NCBI GenBank assembly: GCA_033557465.1
Contig: CM066039.1
Coordinates: 397,873,440-397,937,439 of the forward strand
DNA from: Ichthyophis bannanicus
Lineage: Eukaryota; Chordata; Amphibia; Gymnophiona; Ichthyophiidae
DNA: 64,000 nucleotides
Reading direction: 5' to 3'
A program made the translations under genes and the position numbers. Positions 9,746 through 19,735 of the stretch are shown here, one piece after another. Below the pieces are notes generated by a model, which did no database searches, was not told where the DNA came from, and saw only the letters and a list, made by a program, of their open reading frames with translations. How positions within the stretch are numbered: position 1 is the stretch's first letter; every line of letters begins with the position of its first letter.

Positions 9746-10292
9746 TTTCTTTTATGGGATGTTGTCATAATATAGCTGTAATAAGTGTGTCTTTAGAGAC
9801 CTACGGGCGTTGGAGAGATCGGAGTGAGTTAGGCAGCGTGTTCCAAAGGGTTGGGGCATATAATGAGAATGCTCTGTTGCAGGATGATTGGCTGCTTTTT
9901 GTACTTGCTGCAGGAGTTTGGAGGGTGTTTCATATTCCACATCATCTTAGTCTGTTATCAGGAGTCCAGTGGACAGTGTTTATAAAGGAGTCAGTGGATA
10001 ATATGTGTAGGATTTTGAATTTTATGAGCAGGAGTTTGTATTTCATTCGATGCGCTATCGGTAACCAATGTAAGTGTTTTAGTACCGGAGTAATGTGCTT
10101 TGATCTGCTTGATCCTTATAGAATATGTGCTGCAGTATTTAGGGCCATTTGGAGCAGATGAAGGGTGTGTTTTGGTAGACCTTTAATGGATAATATTACA
10201 ATAGTCAAAATGTGAACTTGGAAGACGGTTTGGAAGTCAGTTGAGTTAAGTAGTGGGCATAGGTTACGCAGTGTTTGTATCTTGTGGTAAAT
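9746..10292 (-). mobile_element. L2-clade LINE fragment, C-terminal part
   Basis: The complement encodes NRAFSLYAPTLWNTLPNSLR then LKTHLLQLYY, the hallmark C-terminus of L2-clade ORF2. The remaining RT-connection region follows upstream with many stops. It continues at 10577-10858 beyond a SINE. Confidence 0.75.
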
Positions 10293-10576
10293 TTATTTAT
10301 TTAGACAGTTTTGTATAGCACCTTATCCTTCAATCAAAGTGGTCACAACACAATTGGGGGATACATTTAACATGAGGGGATACGAGACACATACTAATAC
10401 TTACAGGGAACATGGGCAATGGAGGGTTAAGTGGCTTGTCCAAGACCACAAGGAGCACCTGTGGGACAAAGAAAGCCCAGTCCTTCTGGCCCAAGGTTGA
10501 TGTCCTCTAGTGGGATTTGAACCCCTGACTTTCCGGCCTGAGGTAACTTGTCCCAACCACTAGGCCACTCCTCACT
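10293..10576 (-). mobile_element. tRNA-derived SINE
   Basis: In complement the head aggagtggcctagtggttg has an A box, and ggggttcaaatcccac is the B box. A cacttaaccctccattgcc block and an aataaataaat tail at 10293 follow. It is the same family as 908-1199, more diverged in its tail, and interrupts an L2 fragment of the same strand. Confidence 0.8.
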
Positions 10577-10858
10577 ATATGGTTTGGAAAGGTATAGTAA
10601 ATGGATTTAGTGACGTTGCTGATGTGAGATTGCATAGTCAGTTGGCTGGTCAATGGTGATTCCAAGGTATCAAATCTCTTGCTTTACCTCAAGACCCACG
10701 TTGTTCATCTTCACGGTTGGTGATGGAATGAATGATTGGTCTCTGGTTATGAATAACACTTCAGTCTTTTTACAGTTAACCATAAGGTTGCATTTAGATA
10801 GCCACTGGGAAATTTGTTTCAATTCCTCTGATACATCACCTTTAAATATCATTTCTGG
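10577..10858 (-). mobile_element. L2-clade LINE fragment, RT thumb region
   Basis: The complement encodes QISQWLSKCNLMVNCKKTEV then LFITRDQS, the conserved stretch after the YADD box in L2-clade enzymes. It is the upstream continuation of 9746-10292. Confidence 0.75.
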
Positions 10859-11110
10859 AATTGGTAAATTTCCTACATCTTCTTTAGTAAAGAATTTTCA
10901 TTCTCTCCGCTATGGCCTTGTCCTCTCTCAGTGCCTCTTTCATCCCTCTAACATCTAATGATCTAACTGACTTTCTCAGAAGTGTTTAGCTACGAATGTC
11001 CTTGAAAACGTTTTTCTTATGTGCTTTTGCTTCCACAGCGAGCTTCTTTACAGATTCTCTCTTTCTCTGCATCTAACTTGCAAATACTCATGTTGTTTCC
11101 TGTTTTTGTT
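10859..11110 (-). mobile_element. Old CR1-clade fragment
   Basis: It aligns by eye to the family-A segment between endonuclease and RT (for example agtaaagaattttcattctc against agtaaagaccgaagcaaaga), then to the linker near cagcgagcttctt. It is more diverged than the other copies. Confidence 0.55.
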
Positions 11111-11486
11111 TTACCCTGGTACATGTTTTGGGGTTTCTCACCCCCACTGGTGGTGCAGAGCAGCAGCAGCAGTAGCTATTATCCCAGAACTCGAATACAG
11201 CATATCACCCCTCTCCCATCATTGGACATTTCCCAGCATTCCCAGTTTTCCTTTTCCAAAATTAAAACATTTTATGGCAGGACTGCATTGTCCAGCATCC
11301 ATCTCTCATGCCTTCCAATGGCTTGGCAGCTAGAGACAGAACCTCCCCAAAGGGCAGTCAACAAAATCAACCTTGAGTCAAGCTGCAAGCATGTGATACT
11401 AGTTGATGTCATTTTCTGAAGGAGATGAATTATTTGGAAAGGCAGCTACTACTTCCTAACTGTTTTGTCTATCTGTGTGTCCTGAA
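11111..11486. other. Unassigned DNA
   Basis: No repeat hallmark or credible gene. A short CAG run lies near 11160. Confidence 0.4.
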
Positions 11487-11625
11487 TTCAAAGAAGAATG
11501 GGATAAACACAGAGGATCTCTAAAGGAAAAAAGGGGATTGTTGTAGTGGGCGATATGGAAGGATAGACTAGATAGGCCATGTGGTCTTTTTCTGCCGTCA
11601 TGTTTCTGTTTCTGTGTTACACATG
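11487..11625 (+). mobile_element. CR1 family-C 3' end
   Basis: It reads gggataaacacagaggatct, a short A/G tract, then gaaggatagactagatagg, catgtggtctttttctgccg and a tail of tgtttctgttt type. This is the complement of the 3' UTR at 22682-22800. It is a heavily 5'-truncated insertion. Confidence 0.8.
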
Positions 11626-12372
11626 TTTCATCTGTAATCGATGCCTGCAGTGCCTAAGGAAACCAGTCAGGATAGTTTAGTTGAGTCTCAGGTAGAAATG
11701 GCACATCATGGTATCCCGTGGCATTTGGAAAGTTGCCCTGCTACTAATTAGGAACTATAAGAAACTGGAATTCTGTTCCTAGGAAATAAATTAAACCTCA
11801 GGAAATACTCATTTTTCTCCATGCTTGCTCGGAAGGAGAGGTGTGAGAAAGTTGTAAGAGAAAGATTTGTGCAAAGAGGCTACAGAAATAGCCAGACATA
11901 TGCTGAATCCCATTAAAACTCCTTCAGCTTCAGAAAGTCCATCAGGCAGGTCTTGATGAAATCTGCAGGTCAGCATTAGCCAGCCAAAATATTTATGTCT
12001 CACTTGGGTGTTTAACTGAAAAGATTTTACAACTTCCTTTATATTTCCCTCAAGGCTAGATCTGAAATATAACTAAGACCAGAGGAATGGTCTTTAGCCC
12101 CCAACGGCCTGAAAGGGAAGGCAGACCTTGGGCTACGACTCACATACTCCCCTCTCCTATTTCATAGGCATCTGGAATTCACCTGTAACAACAATTCCTG
12201 AAAGTTAGAAGTTCCACAAAAGCTTTTAGGTGAGCCATTTAACATGCATATATATGGTTTAAAGGTAATAAAATTAAGATCGTAAGGGCTGATATTCAAA
12301 GTGCTTTAGCTGGTTCGCAAAACTGCTGATCCAGATATTTATCAGCAGTATCCGCATAGTGCTGTGGAATAT
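11626..12372. other. Non-repetitive sequence, possible unique DNA
   Basis: No transposon signature or open frame of note to about 12285. From about 12285 the text gctgatattcaaagtgcttt resembles ends of small repeats in this kind of genome (compare about 44915). The block 11740-12060 has the balanced, non-simple look of unique DNA. Confidence 0.35.
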
Positions 12373-12575
12373 TGCTACAAAAAAATGCAGCGTGTGCCTG
12401 CGAGTCAGCGCCGACTCCTGGTGACCCAGCAGCTCCTGGGTTTTCTCAGCAGTGTGCCAGCCTTTCCTCCAAGGCAATGGAGGGTTAAGTGACTTGCCCA
12501 AGGCCACAAGGAGTGCTCGTGGGAACTGAACCTGGTCTCCTGGTTACGAAACTACTGCTCTAACCAGTGTAAAAT
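12373..12575 (-). mobile_element. SINE with MIR-like core
   Basis: In complement it contains the block ccttgtggccttgggcaagt followed by cacttaaccctccattgcc, shared with the SINEs at 908, 55968 and 58330. Its distal part (gagtcagcgccgactcctgg) is different, so it is another SINE family. Confidence 0.55.
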
Positions 12576-12801
12576 ATGTCTGGGCAGTCTGTGGGCAAAT
12601 CCGGTGCGAGATCTTATTCAGCCAGATAGCTAACATAAGAACATAAGATATGCCATACTGGGTCAGACCAAGGTCCATCAAGCCCAGTATTCTGTTTCCA
12701 ACAGTGGCCAATCTAGGTCATATGTACCTAGCAGTTTCCCCAAGAGACACAAGTTTCACAATGCTTGTACTGGATCAAGCATTGATATCTTCGGTCACTT
12801 C

Positions 12802-13923
12802 TTAATAATGGTTTATGGACCTTTCCTCCAGGAAATTGTCCAAACCCTTTTTAAACCCAGCTACACTAACAGCCTTTACTACATCCTCCGGTAACAAATT
12901 CCACAGTTTGATTACACATTGAGTGAAAAAAATTTTTCTTTTATTAGTCTTAAAAAGTTTACCCTGTAGCTTCATTGCATGTCCCCTAGTCTTTCTATAT
13001 TCTGATAAGGTAAACAATCGATCTACGTTTACCCGTTCCACTCCGTTCATTAATTTATAGACTTCTATCATATCTCCCCTCAGCCGTCTCCTTTCCAGGT
13101 TAAAGAGCCCTAACCTTTTTAGCCTCTCCTCATAGGAGTATCCTTCCATCCCCTCTACCATTTTGGTGGCTCTTCTCTGAACCTTTTCTAAAATCGCTAT
13201 ATCCTTTTTAAGATACGGCGACCAGAATTGCACACAATATTCAAGGTGCGGTCTCACCATGGAACGATATAGAGGCATTATAATATCTTTTGTTTTATTT
13301 TCCATTCCTTTCCTTATCATACCTAGCATTCTATTTGCTCTCTTGGCCGCCGCTGCACACTGGGCCGAGGGTTTTAACATGGTATCCACAATGACGCCTA
13401 AATCTTTTTCCTGGGTGGTGGTTCCTAATGTGGAACCTTGCATCGTGTAACCATAGTTTGGGTTGTTCTTCCCTAGGTACATAACCTTGCACTTGTCCAC
13501 ATTAAATTTCATCTGCCATTTTGATACCCAGTCTTCCAATTTATCAAGATCCTCTTGCAATTTTTCACAATCCTCTTGGGTCTTAACAACTTTAAATAGT
13601 TTTGTGCCATCTGCAAATTTGATAACCTCAATCGTTATTCCACTTTCCAGGTCATTTATGAATATGTCAAAAAGCAGCGGACCCAGCACAGATCCCTGGG
13701 GTACACCACTATTCACCTTTCTCCATTGGGAAAATTGGCCATTTAGCCCTATCCTCTGCTTTCTATCTTTTAACCAATTCCTGATCCACAATAGTACACT
13801 GCCTCCTATCCCATGACTCTTTAGTTTTGCCAAAAGTCTCTGATGAGGGACCTTGTCAAAGGCTTTCTGAAAGTCCAGATACACAATATCAACTGACTCA
13901 CCTTTGTCCACCTGTTTATTCAC
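12802..13923 (-). pseudogene. CR1-A ORF2 fragment: RT palm and C-terminal domain
   Basis: A 373-codon open stretch, same length and nearly the same sequence as 3137-4258. Box A is [15 protein letters not shown], the PQG box [14 protein letters not shown], and the end NHY. The active-site box reads FADGTKLF: the second catalytic aspartate is glycine, a different lesion from the FAND of the copy at 3137. Its 5' end is a stop at the junction with the fingers region; a run of A bases near 13927-13936 marks the frameshift. Confidence 0.9.
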
Positions 13924-14193
13924 TCCTTAAAAAAAAAATAACAGATTAGTAAGACAAGATCTTCCTTGTCTAAAGCCATGTTGGCTGTCTCCCAATAGGT
14001 TGTGACTATCTACATGCTGAGTAATTTTATTCTTTATGATGGTTTCTACCATTTTTCCCGGTACTGACGTCAGGCTCACCGGTCTGTAGTTTCCCGGATC
14101 ACCCCTGGAACCCTTTTTAAAAATTGGTGTTACATTGGCGATCCTCCAATCTTCAGGTATTAGAGATGATTTTAATGATAGTTCACAGATTAC

Positions 14194-15282
14194 TTATAGC
14201 AGGTCTGCAATCTCATATTTCAGTTCTTTCAACACCCTTGGATATATACCATCCGGCCCAGGTGATTTGCTACTCTTCAGTTTAACAAATAGTTGTAAGA
14301 CATCTTCCCGATGTATTGATATTTCCTTCAATTCTTCCGCACCTTTAAATACCACATCAGTCATGGGCAACATCCCTACATCTTCCTCAGTAAAGACCGA
14401 AGCAAAGAATTCATTCAGTCTCTCCACTATCGCCTTGTCGCCTCTTAGTGCTCCTTTAACCCCTTTATCATCTAATGGACCAACTGACTCTCTCACAGGT
14501 TTTTTGCTACGGATGTACTTGAAAAGGTCTTTATTTCGCGTTTTTGCTTCCGCAGCAAGGTTCTTCTCAATTTCTCTCTTTGCCTGCCTTATCAATGCCT
14601 TGCATTTGACTTGCCAGTGCTGGTGCTGTTTCCATGTTTCGTCGTTTGGCTCTTTTTTCCATTTCCTGAAAGATGCATTTTTGGCAACAACAGCCTCTCT
14701 GACCTCACCTTTAAACCATGCTGGCAGTTTTTTGGACTTCCTTCCACTTTTCTTAAATCGTGGAATACAGCTGGTCTGGGCTTCCAAGATAGTATTTTTC
14801 AACAACACCCAAGCTTGATGTACGTCTTTAACCTTCGCAACTGCTCCTTTTAGTTTTTTCTTAACTGTTTTCCTCATTTTATCATAGTCTCCCTTTCGAA
14901 AGTTAAAAGGTAGTACTGTGGATTTCCTTACTATCCCTCCTCCACTAATTAAATGAAAGGCGATCATGCTATGATCACTATTGCCAAGTGGCCCCAACAC
15001 CCTTATCTCTTGCACTAGATCTGGTGTTCCACTAAGGACTAGGTCTAATATGGCTTCCCCTCTGGTCGGTTCATGAACCAGCTTCTCCAAGAAGCAGTCA
15101 TTTATTTCATCTAGGAACTTTATCTCCCTAGCATGTCCTGACGTGACACTGATCCAGTCGATACCGGGGTAATTGAAATCACCCATTATTATTACTGCGC
15201 TGTAGCTTTTGTTAGCTTCCTTGATTTCTTGGAGCATTTCATCATCCATTTGGTCATTCTGGCCAGGTGCTCGATAGTACAC
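14194..15282 (-). pseudogene. CR1-A ORF2 fragment: endonuclease C-terminus and RT fingers
   Basis: A 362-codon stretch. Motifs in order: MYYRAPGQND, AVIIMGDFNYPGIDW (the GDFN box of AP-type endonucleases), VHEPTRGEAILDLVLSGTP, GNSDHSMIAF (the catalytic S-D-H box), KKLPAWFKGEVREAVVAK, KSKSPGPDGI-type RT fingers (here KSSKSPGPDGIYPRV) and LKYEIADLL. It overlaps 15192-15464 in another frame, which carries the earlier part (NDRADQIGGGVALYVREGI). Confidence 0.85.
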
Positions 15283-15500
15283 CCCACTGCCATTGCCTTC
15301 TCCCTTTTATATGGAATTTCAATCCATATAGATTCTACAGCAGATTTTGTTTCCTGCAAAACTTTAATCCTTTCTGAGTCAATGCCCTCTCTAACATAGA
15401 GCGCAACCCCTCCACCAATTTGATCAGCTCTATCATTACGATATAGTTTGTACCCAGGTATCACAGTGTCCCACTGATTGTCCTCCTTCCACCATGCTAA

Positions 15501-16310
15501 ATCGATTAAAGTTAGATCTTATCCTACCCTAAACCAGATTTTGCTGTTCAGTCTCTTTTGAATGGATTCTAACAACCCTAGTCCTAATACTGAACCACAC
15601 CATCTGGTGATCACTGGATGCAAAATGATCTCCCACTACAGCATCAGAAACACTTTCACCATTGGTAAGCACCAAGTCCAGTATGGCCCCTTCACATGTG
15701 GATTCTGTTACCAATTGCCTGAATAGATCTCCCTGTAGAGAATCCAGGATCTCCTTACTTCTAGATGATACTGCAGCAGGAATGTGCCAATCAACATCTG
15801 GCATATTGAAATCCCCTATCAGTAGCACTTCCCCTTTCCTAGCAATGCTGAGCATGTCTTCAATTAAATCTCTGTCCACCTCTTCCTCTTGTGAGGGAGG
15901 TCTGTATATCACACCAATGCAAATAGATTTCCCTTTCCTTCTTTTAAGTTTAACACACAGTGCCTCCTCTCTCCCTTTTAAGCTCTGTAATTCCAAAGTT
16001 TTAATAGCAGTTTTTACATATAGTGCCACTCCTCCTCCCCTTCTTCCTACCCTGTCCTTTCTGAATAAAGTATAGCCAGGTATAGTTACATCCCAATCAT
16101 GGTTTTCTGTGAACTATGTTTTTGTAACTGCCACTAAATCCAAGTCAGCCACTCCCACCAAAGCTTCAACATCAGGATCTTATTTCCCATGCTACGGGCA
16201 TTTATATACACTGCTTTGCATATGTTACCCCTTTTACCCATTTCCATAAAGGTATTTAATGTTTCACTTACCTGGGGGCTTTCTCTTACCTGGGGGCTTT
16301 ATTCACACAT
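15501..16310 (-). mobile_element. CR1-clade LINE (family B), endonuclease fragment
   Basis: The open stretch 15529-16029 encodes ALYVKTAIKTLELQ, SICIGVIYRPPSQEEE, VLLIGDFNMPDVDWH, ESTCEGAILDLVLTNGE and SSDHQMVWFSI: an apurinic-type endonuclease with GDFN and SDH boxes. It is a different family from the adjoining copy at 12631 and probably the one seen at 4340-5656. Its reverse transcriptase is not found beyond the family-A copy. Near 16267-16304 a cttacctgggggcttt unit is tandemly duplicated. Confidence 0.8.
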
Positions 16311-16479
16311 ACCCAATGAATCTAGTTTAAAGCCCTCTTCAGTAGATTAACCAGTCTACTACTGAAGATGCGTCAACCTTTCTTGGACAGATGGACGCCA
16401 TCTCTGCTCTGCAACCCTTGGAACAGCATCCCATGGTCCAGGAAACCAATATGGAAGGGGAGAATTCCCCGGATTAAGT
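16311..16479. other. Short unassigned stretch
   Basis: No credible gene. A short near-palindrome (cagtagattaaccagtctac) lies near 16340. Part of this may be family-B 5' sequence. Confidence 0.3.
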
Positions 16480-16765
16480 GGCCCAGTATCTGGAGAGGAT
16501 AAGCTTGCCTAAATTAGTAGGAGACGAGGCAGAGGCATTGGGGAGGGTTCTGCAACCAGAGGAGGTATTAAGAGTAATAAAATCCCTTCTGCGGGGAAAG
16601 GCGGCAGGAGAGGATGGGTTCCCTGCTGAATACTATCAAGCAGTAGCGGGGTGAAGGTTGCTCCCCTAATGGCAAGGGTTTTTTCAGGGGCCCTCCTTGG
16701 GGAACAGCTTCCCGAGTCCTTTGCACAGGCAAATATCATTGTCCTTCCAAAGGAGGGAAGACCAC
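16480..16765 (+). mobile_element. Tx1/L1-clade LINE, RT fingers fragment
   Basis: Translation gives ISLPKLVGDEAEALGRV, EEVLRVIKSLLRGKAAGEDG, FPAEYYQAVAG (then a stop), then LPESFAQANIIVLPKEGR. The order LPKL, KA-G-DGFPAEYY and A-I-VLPK-G is that of the start of L1/Tx1 reverse transcriptases. Confidence 0.75.
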
Positions 16766-16769
16766 AGGA

Positions 16770-17343
16770 GCATTACAAGCACATAACCCCCACGCTCCAT
16801 CAGCTGCACTGGCTCCCTATGACTGTATGCACCGAGTACAAAAACATAATAATAATATTGAAAACACTAAACAACCTCTCACCTGCAACTCTGCAACCAC
16901 TGATCAAGAAAACACCGCCTACCAGAACAAGGAGAGGAACAGATAACAACACCCTGGAGACCCCGCTAAACTTCAGGAAAGCAAATTAATCCACTTGCAA
17001 CAGAGCCTTCTCCCTATATGCACTCAAGCTGTGGAATGATCTCCCCACATCAACACGTGAGATCAAAGACCTAGCAGACTTTAGGAAGGCAATAAAAACC
17101 CATCTGTTCCTGAAATACTTCGGATGTACCCCGGATGATGATGTTTAACAGTAACAGCAAATGGACTATGAAACACAGCTAGAGTTCTTGTATATAGTTA
17201 GCAACTGACAATTGCTTGTTTGACCCCAATGTAACCATGCAAGTTGAATAACCCTGTTCAATGTAAAGCTTGTTGCTATAACTGTTTCATTGTAAACTGT
17301 TTTGAATGTAAATGATAAGGCGTATAGAAGACCTGTTAAATAA
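16770..17343 (+). mobile_element. L2-clade LINE, C-terminus and 3' end
   Basis: Translation gives HITPTLHQLHWLPM, then after one stop CNRAFSLYALKLWNDLP, IKDLADFRKAIKTHLF and KYFGC. A 3' UTR of about 200 bp follows, with attgtaaactg and a closing gttaaataaa. It is 5'-truncated. Confidence 0.85.
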
Positions 17344-17380
17344 ACTGTCTGATGCTGCTACTGCACCTACTATTGTGTTT
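17343..17380 (+). repeat. 38-bp sliver identical to L2-D 5' monomer
   Basis: The sequence starting aactgtctgatgctgctact matches, over 38 bases, the segment that occurs twice in the 5' monomers at about 23214 and 23428. It is wedged between the L2 tail and a Tx1 fragment. Confidence 0.75.
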
Positions 17381-17880
17381 GTGGCAGCTTTATTGGGCAT
17401 ATCTGTTTATTTTTCCTCACCTTCACTGCCAAAGCCTCTATAACTATCGCAAATAACATCGGGGACAGCGGACACCATTGCTGCATCCCTCTATATAGCT
17501 GGAACTCCTCTGAATGTTGCCCGTTTACATGCTTCCGGGGCTGTATAAAGAGCCTTTATCCCCATCTTAAACCCCTCACCCACGTTCAGGCGATTCAACA
17601 TTGCGAACAGAAAGCTCCTATCGAAAGCCTTTTCAGCATCTAGTGCCACACAGAGTGCCTTTTCCTACCTTTCCCTCACTACATGAAGCAAATTTATTGC
17701 CCAGCGTACATTATCAGATATCACTCTTCCTTTGACAAACCCTGACTGGTCTGGGTGTACTAGTTGGAGAAAAACCCATTCCAATCTGAGAGCGAGCACC
17801 TTGGCAAATATCTTTGCATCTCAATTTATGAGTGCTATCGGTTGATAGCTGCCACAATGAGAGACTCCTAAGTTGGTATG
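17381..17880 (-). mobile_element. Tx1/L1-clade LINE, RT palm fragment
   Basis: The complement encodes YQPIALIN, AKIFAKVLALRLEWVFLQLV, HPDQSGFVKGRVISDNVRW and ALDAEKAFDRSF: the box-1/2 region typical of L1/Tx1 enzymes. It has several frame breaks and no 3' part. Confidence 0.75.
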
Positions 17881-18549
17881 GAGGGGCACTGCCCTCCCAG
17901 GAGCACTCTGTGCTATTCCTAACATAAGCTGGCGCAACAAAGGCCGGGGGGGGGGTGGGTGGGTTGGATACCAGTTGGAGCTTGGACTGGAGAGCCATGT
18001 ATACTAAATAGGAGCCCTCAGAAGTCACTGCAGCTAGGATATAACCAGGGAGGAGGGGTACGATACAACGATAAATACTACATATAGCCCAACCAGTACA
18101 TAGCAACTCACAGTGCAAGATAGCAAACCAGGAAGATGAGGGTGGAAGAGAAGGAGGACAAGACGAAGAGTCTTGTCAATATTTACTGAGAGAATATGGA
18201 AGGCTCTGAGGGTGGCTCTGAAGGTGGGTTAGCTGAGAGGAACTTGTAGGGGTAGATAGGAATTACTCAACCTAACAATATGGAAATGAAGAGAGAGGGT
18301 CAGCTATGAGGTCAGCTATTAGCGGTTTTTGGAAGGGAGGGAGATGGAAGCAAGATAAGTGGGGGGGAGCAGGGGGGACCCTATGCCATTGTACGGAAGT
18401 CCAGTATTAAGCTATATGTGAGATAGTGAGGAGGAGAGGGGATAGGGCCTTAAGAACTAGAGGGAAGGAGGGGGAGTTTGGGGGGGGGGGACTGTCGGCA
18501 AAATGGGGTGATCAGCTTAAACTTTGGAATGCTCCAGGAAATCAAGAGG
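17881..18549. other. Purine-rich sequence, unassigned
   Basis: G- and A-rich, with several G runs (about 17946 and 18480). No element hallmark or gene. Confidence 0.4.
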
Positions 18550-19345
18550 GGGGAAATTAATAATTATGCACACACATACATACACCCACACACACAAAGG
18601 CACCCCACCTCTACACCACCTATATGCACACACACATACACACACACACACACTCGGGCACCCCACCTCTACACCACCCACATGCACACCCACATGAACA
18701 CACACACAGGCACCTCACCTCTACACCACACGTGCGCACACACACAGACATACAGACACACACACACACACACGCACAAATGCACTCCACCTCTGCAACA
18801 CACATGCGTACACATACATACACACACACACACACACTCGGACACCCCACCTCTACACCACCCACATGCACACACACACACACAGGCACCTCACCTCTAC
18901 ACCACACATAGGCACACACACACAGACACACTGGCACCCCACCTCCACACCACCCGTGCACGCACACACAGATACACATACACAGGAACCCCACCTCTAC
19001 ATCACACACTGGCACATACACATGCACAGAAACATACAGCAACCCTACCTATATACCACCTATATGCACACACACATACACACACACACAGGCACCCAAC
19101 CTCTACACCACACGTGTGTGCACACATACAACAGGCATCCCGCTTCTATACTACATGCGCGCATACACACATACATACACACACACACACACACAGAGGC
19201 ACCCCAACTCTACACCATCCACACACACACACATACAGGCACCCCATCTCTACACCACATGCACACACATAGACACACACACCACACACACACAGGAACC
19301 CCACCTCTACACTATATATACATACACACACCTACACACACACAT
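18550..19345. repeat. CA-rich minisatellite, ~60-bp units
   Basis: Blocks of (CA)n alternate with a conserved core cacctctacaccac about every 60 bases, in some dozen copies. Open frames here translate to H-T or C-V repeats on either strand and are artefacts of the repeat. Confidence 0.9.
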
Positions 19346-19735
19346 AACTTATAGAGTCAGTGGGGTGCTGGGAGGGGGAGGAAGAGGAGTAGGGCCGCAG
19401 CCCTCTGTTGGCACTTTGCAGTGGTCCGTTTAGAGCCTGATATATTATATATTAAGCTTATTCCTATAAAAAATGGGAAAAGAGTCTTAGTTAATGAGAC
19501 ACAAAAACCTATAAAATTAACTGTCATATACATGTTTGGGGATGGCAGAGGTGTGTACTGTGACCTAGGTTTCAGCAGCCAACTCCTAGATTTTGAGGCT
19601 GGCTCATAGTTTTCAAGAAAATTTGTCAAAGCCTGGCATACACAACAGTTCACCGCCACTGCCACAAGCATTCAAAGAGGCAGCAGCAGAGGTGAGATAG
19701 GTTGGCGGAAACTGGCAGGAAGAAGCTGGACACAG
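19346..19735. repeat. Unit A, flank of the 82-bp minisatellite
   Basis: A non-satellite segment of which about 240 bp recurs at 22356-22600, including cctataaaattaactg, gaggtgtgtactgtgaccta, ttttgaggctggct and cacaacagttcaccgccact. The duplicated part always runs straight into the satellite. Its nature is unknown. Confidence 0.7.

Larger units (their letters stand above)
12631..15500 (-). mobile_element. CR1-clade LINE (family A), 5'-truncated, ~2.9 kb
   Basis: The 3' terminus with taagaacataagatatgcc is at about 12631. Going inwards: 3' UTR, C-terminal domain and RT (12802-13923), RT fingers and most of the endonuclease (14194-15282), and endonuclease start (15192-15464). It ends within the endonuclease near 15500, where family-B sequence begins in the same orientation. 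Coding blocks overlap or are separated by single frameshifts, so the copy is fairly young but dead. Confidence 0.9.

Noticed and set aside
18478..19354. Open frames rich in H-T or C-V
   Set aside because: Translation of CA/TG repeats in several frames and both strands.
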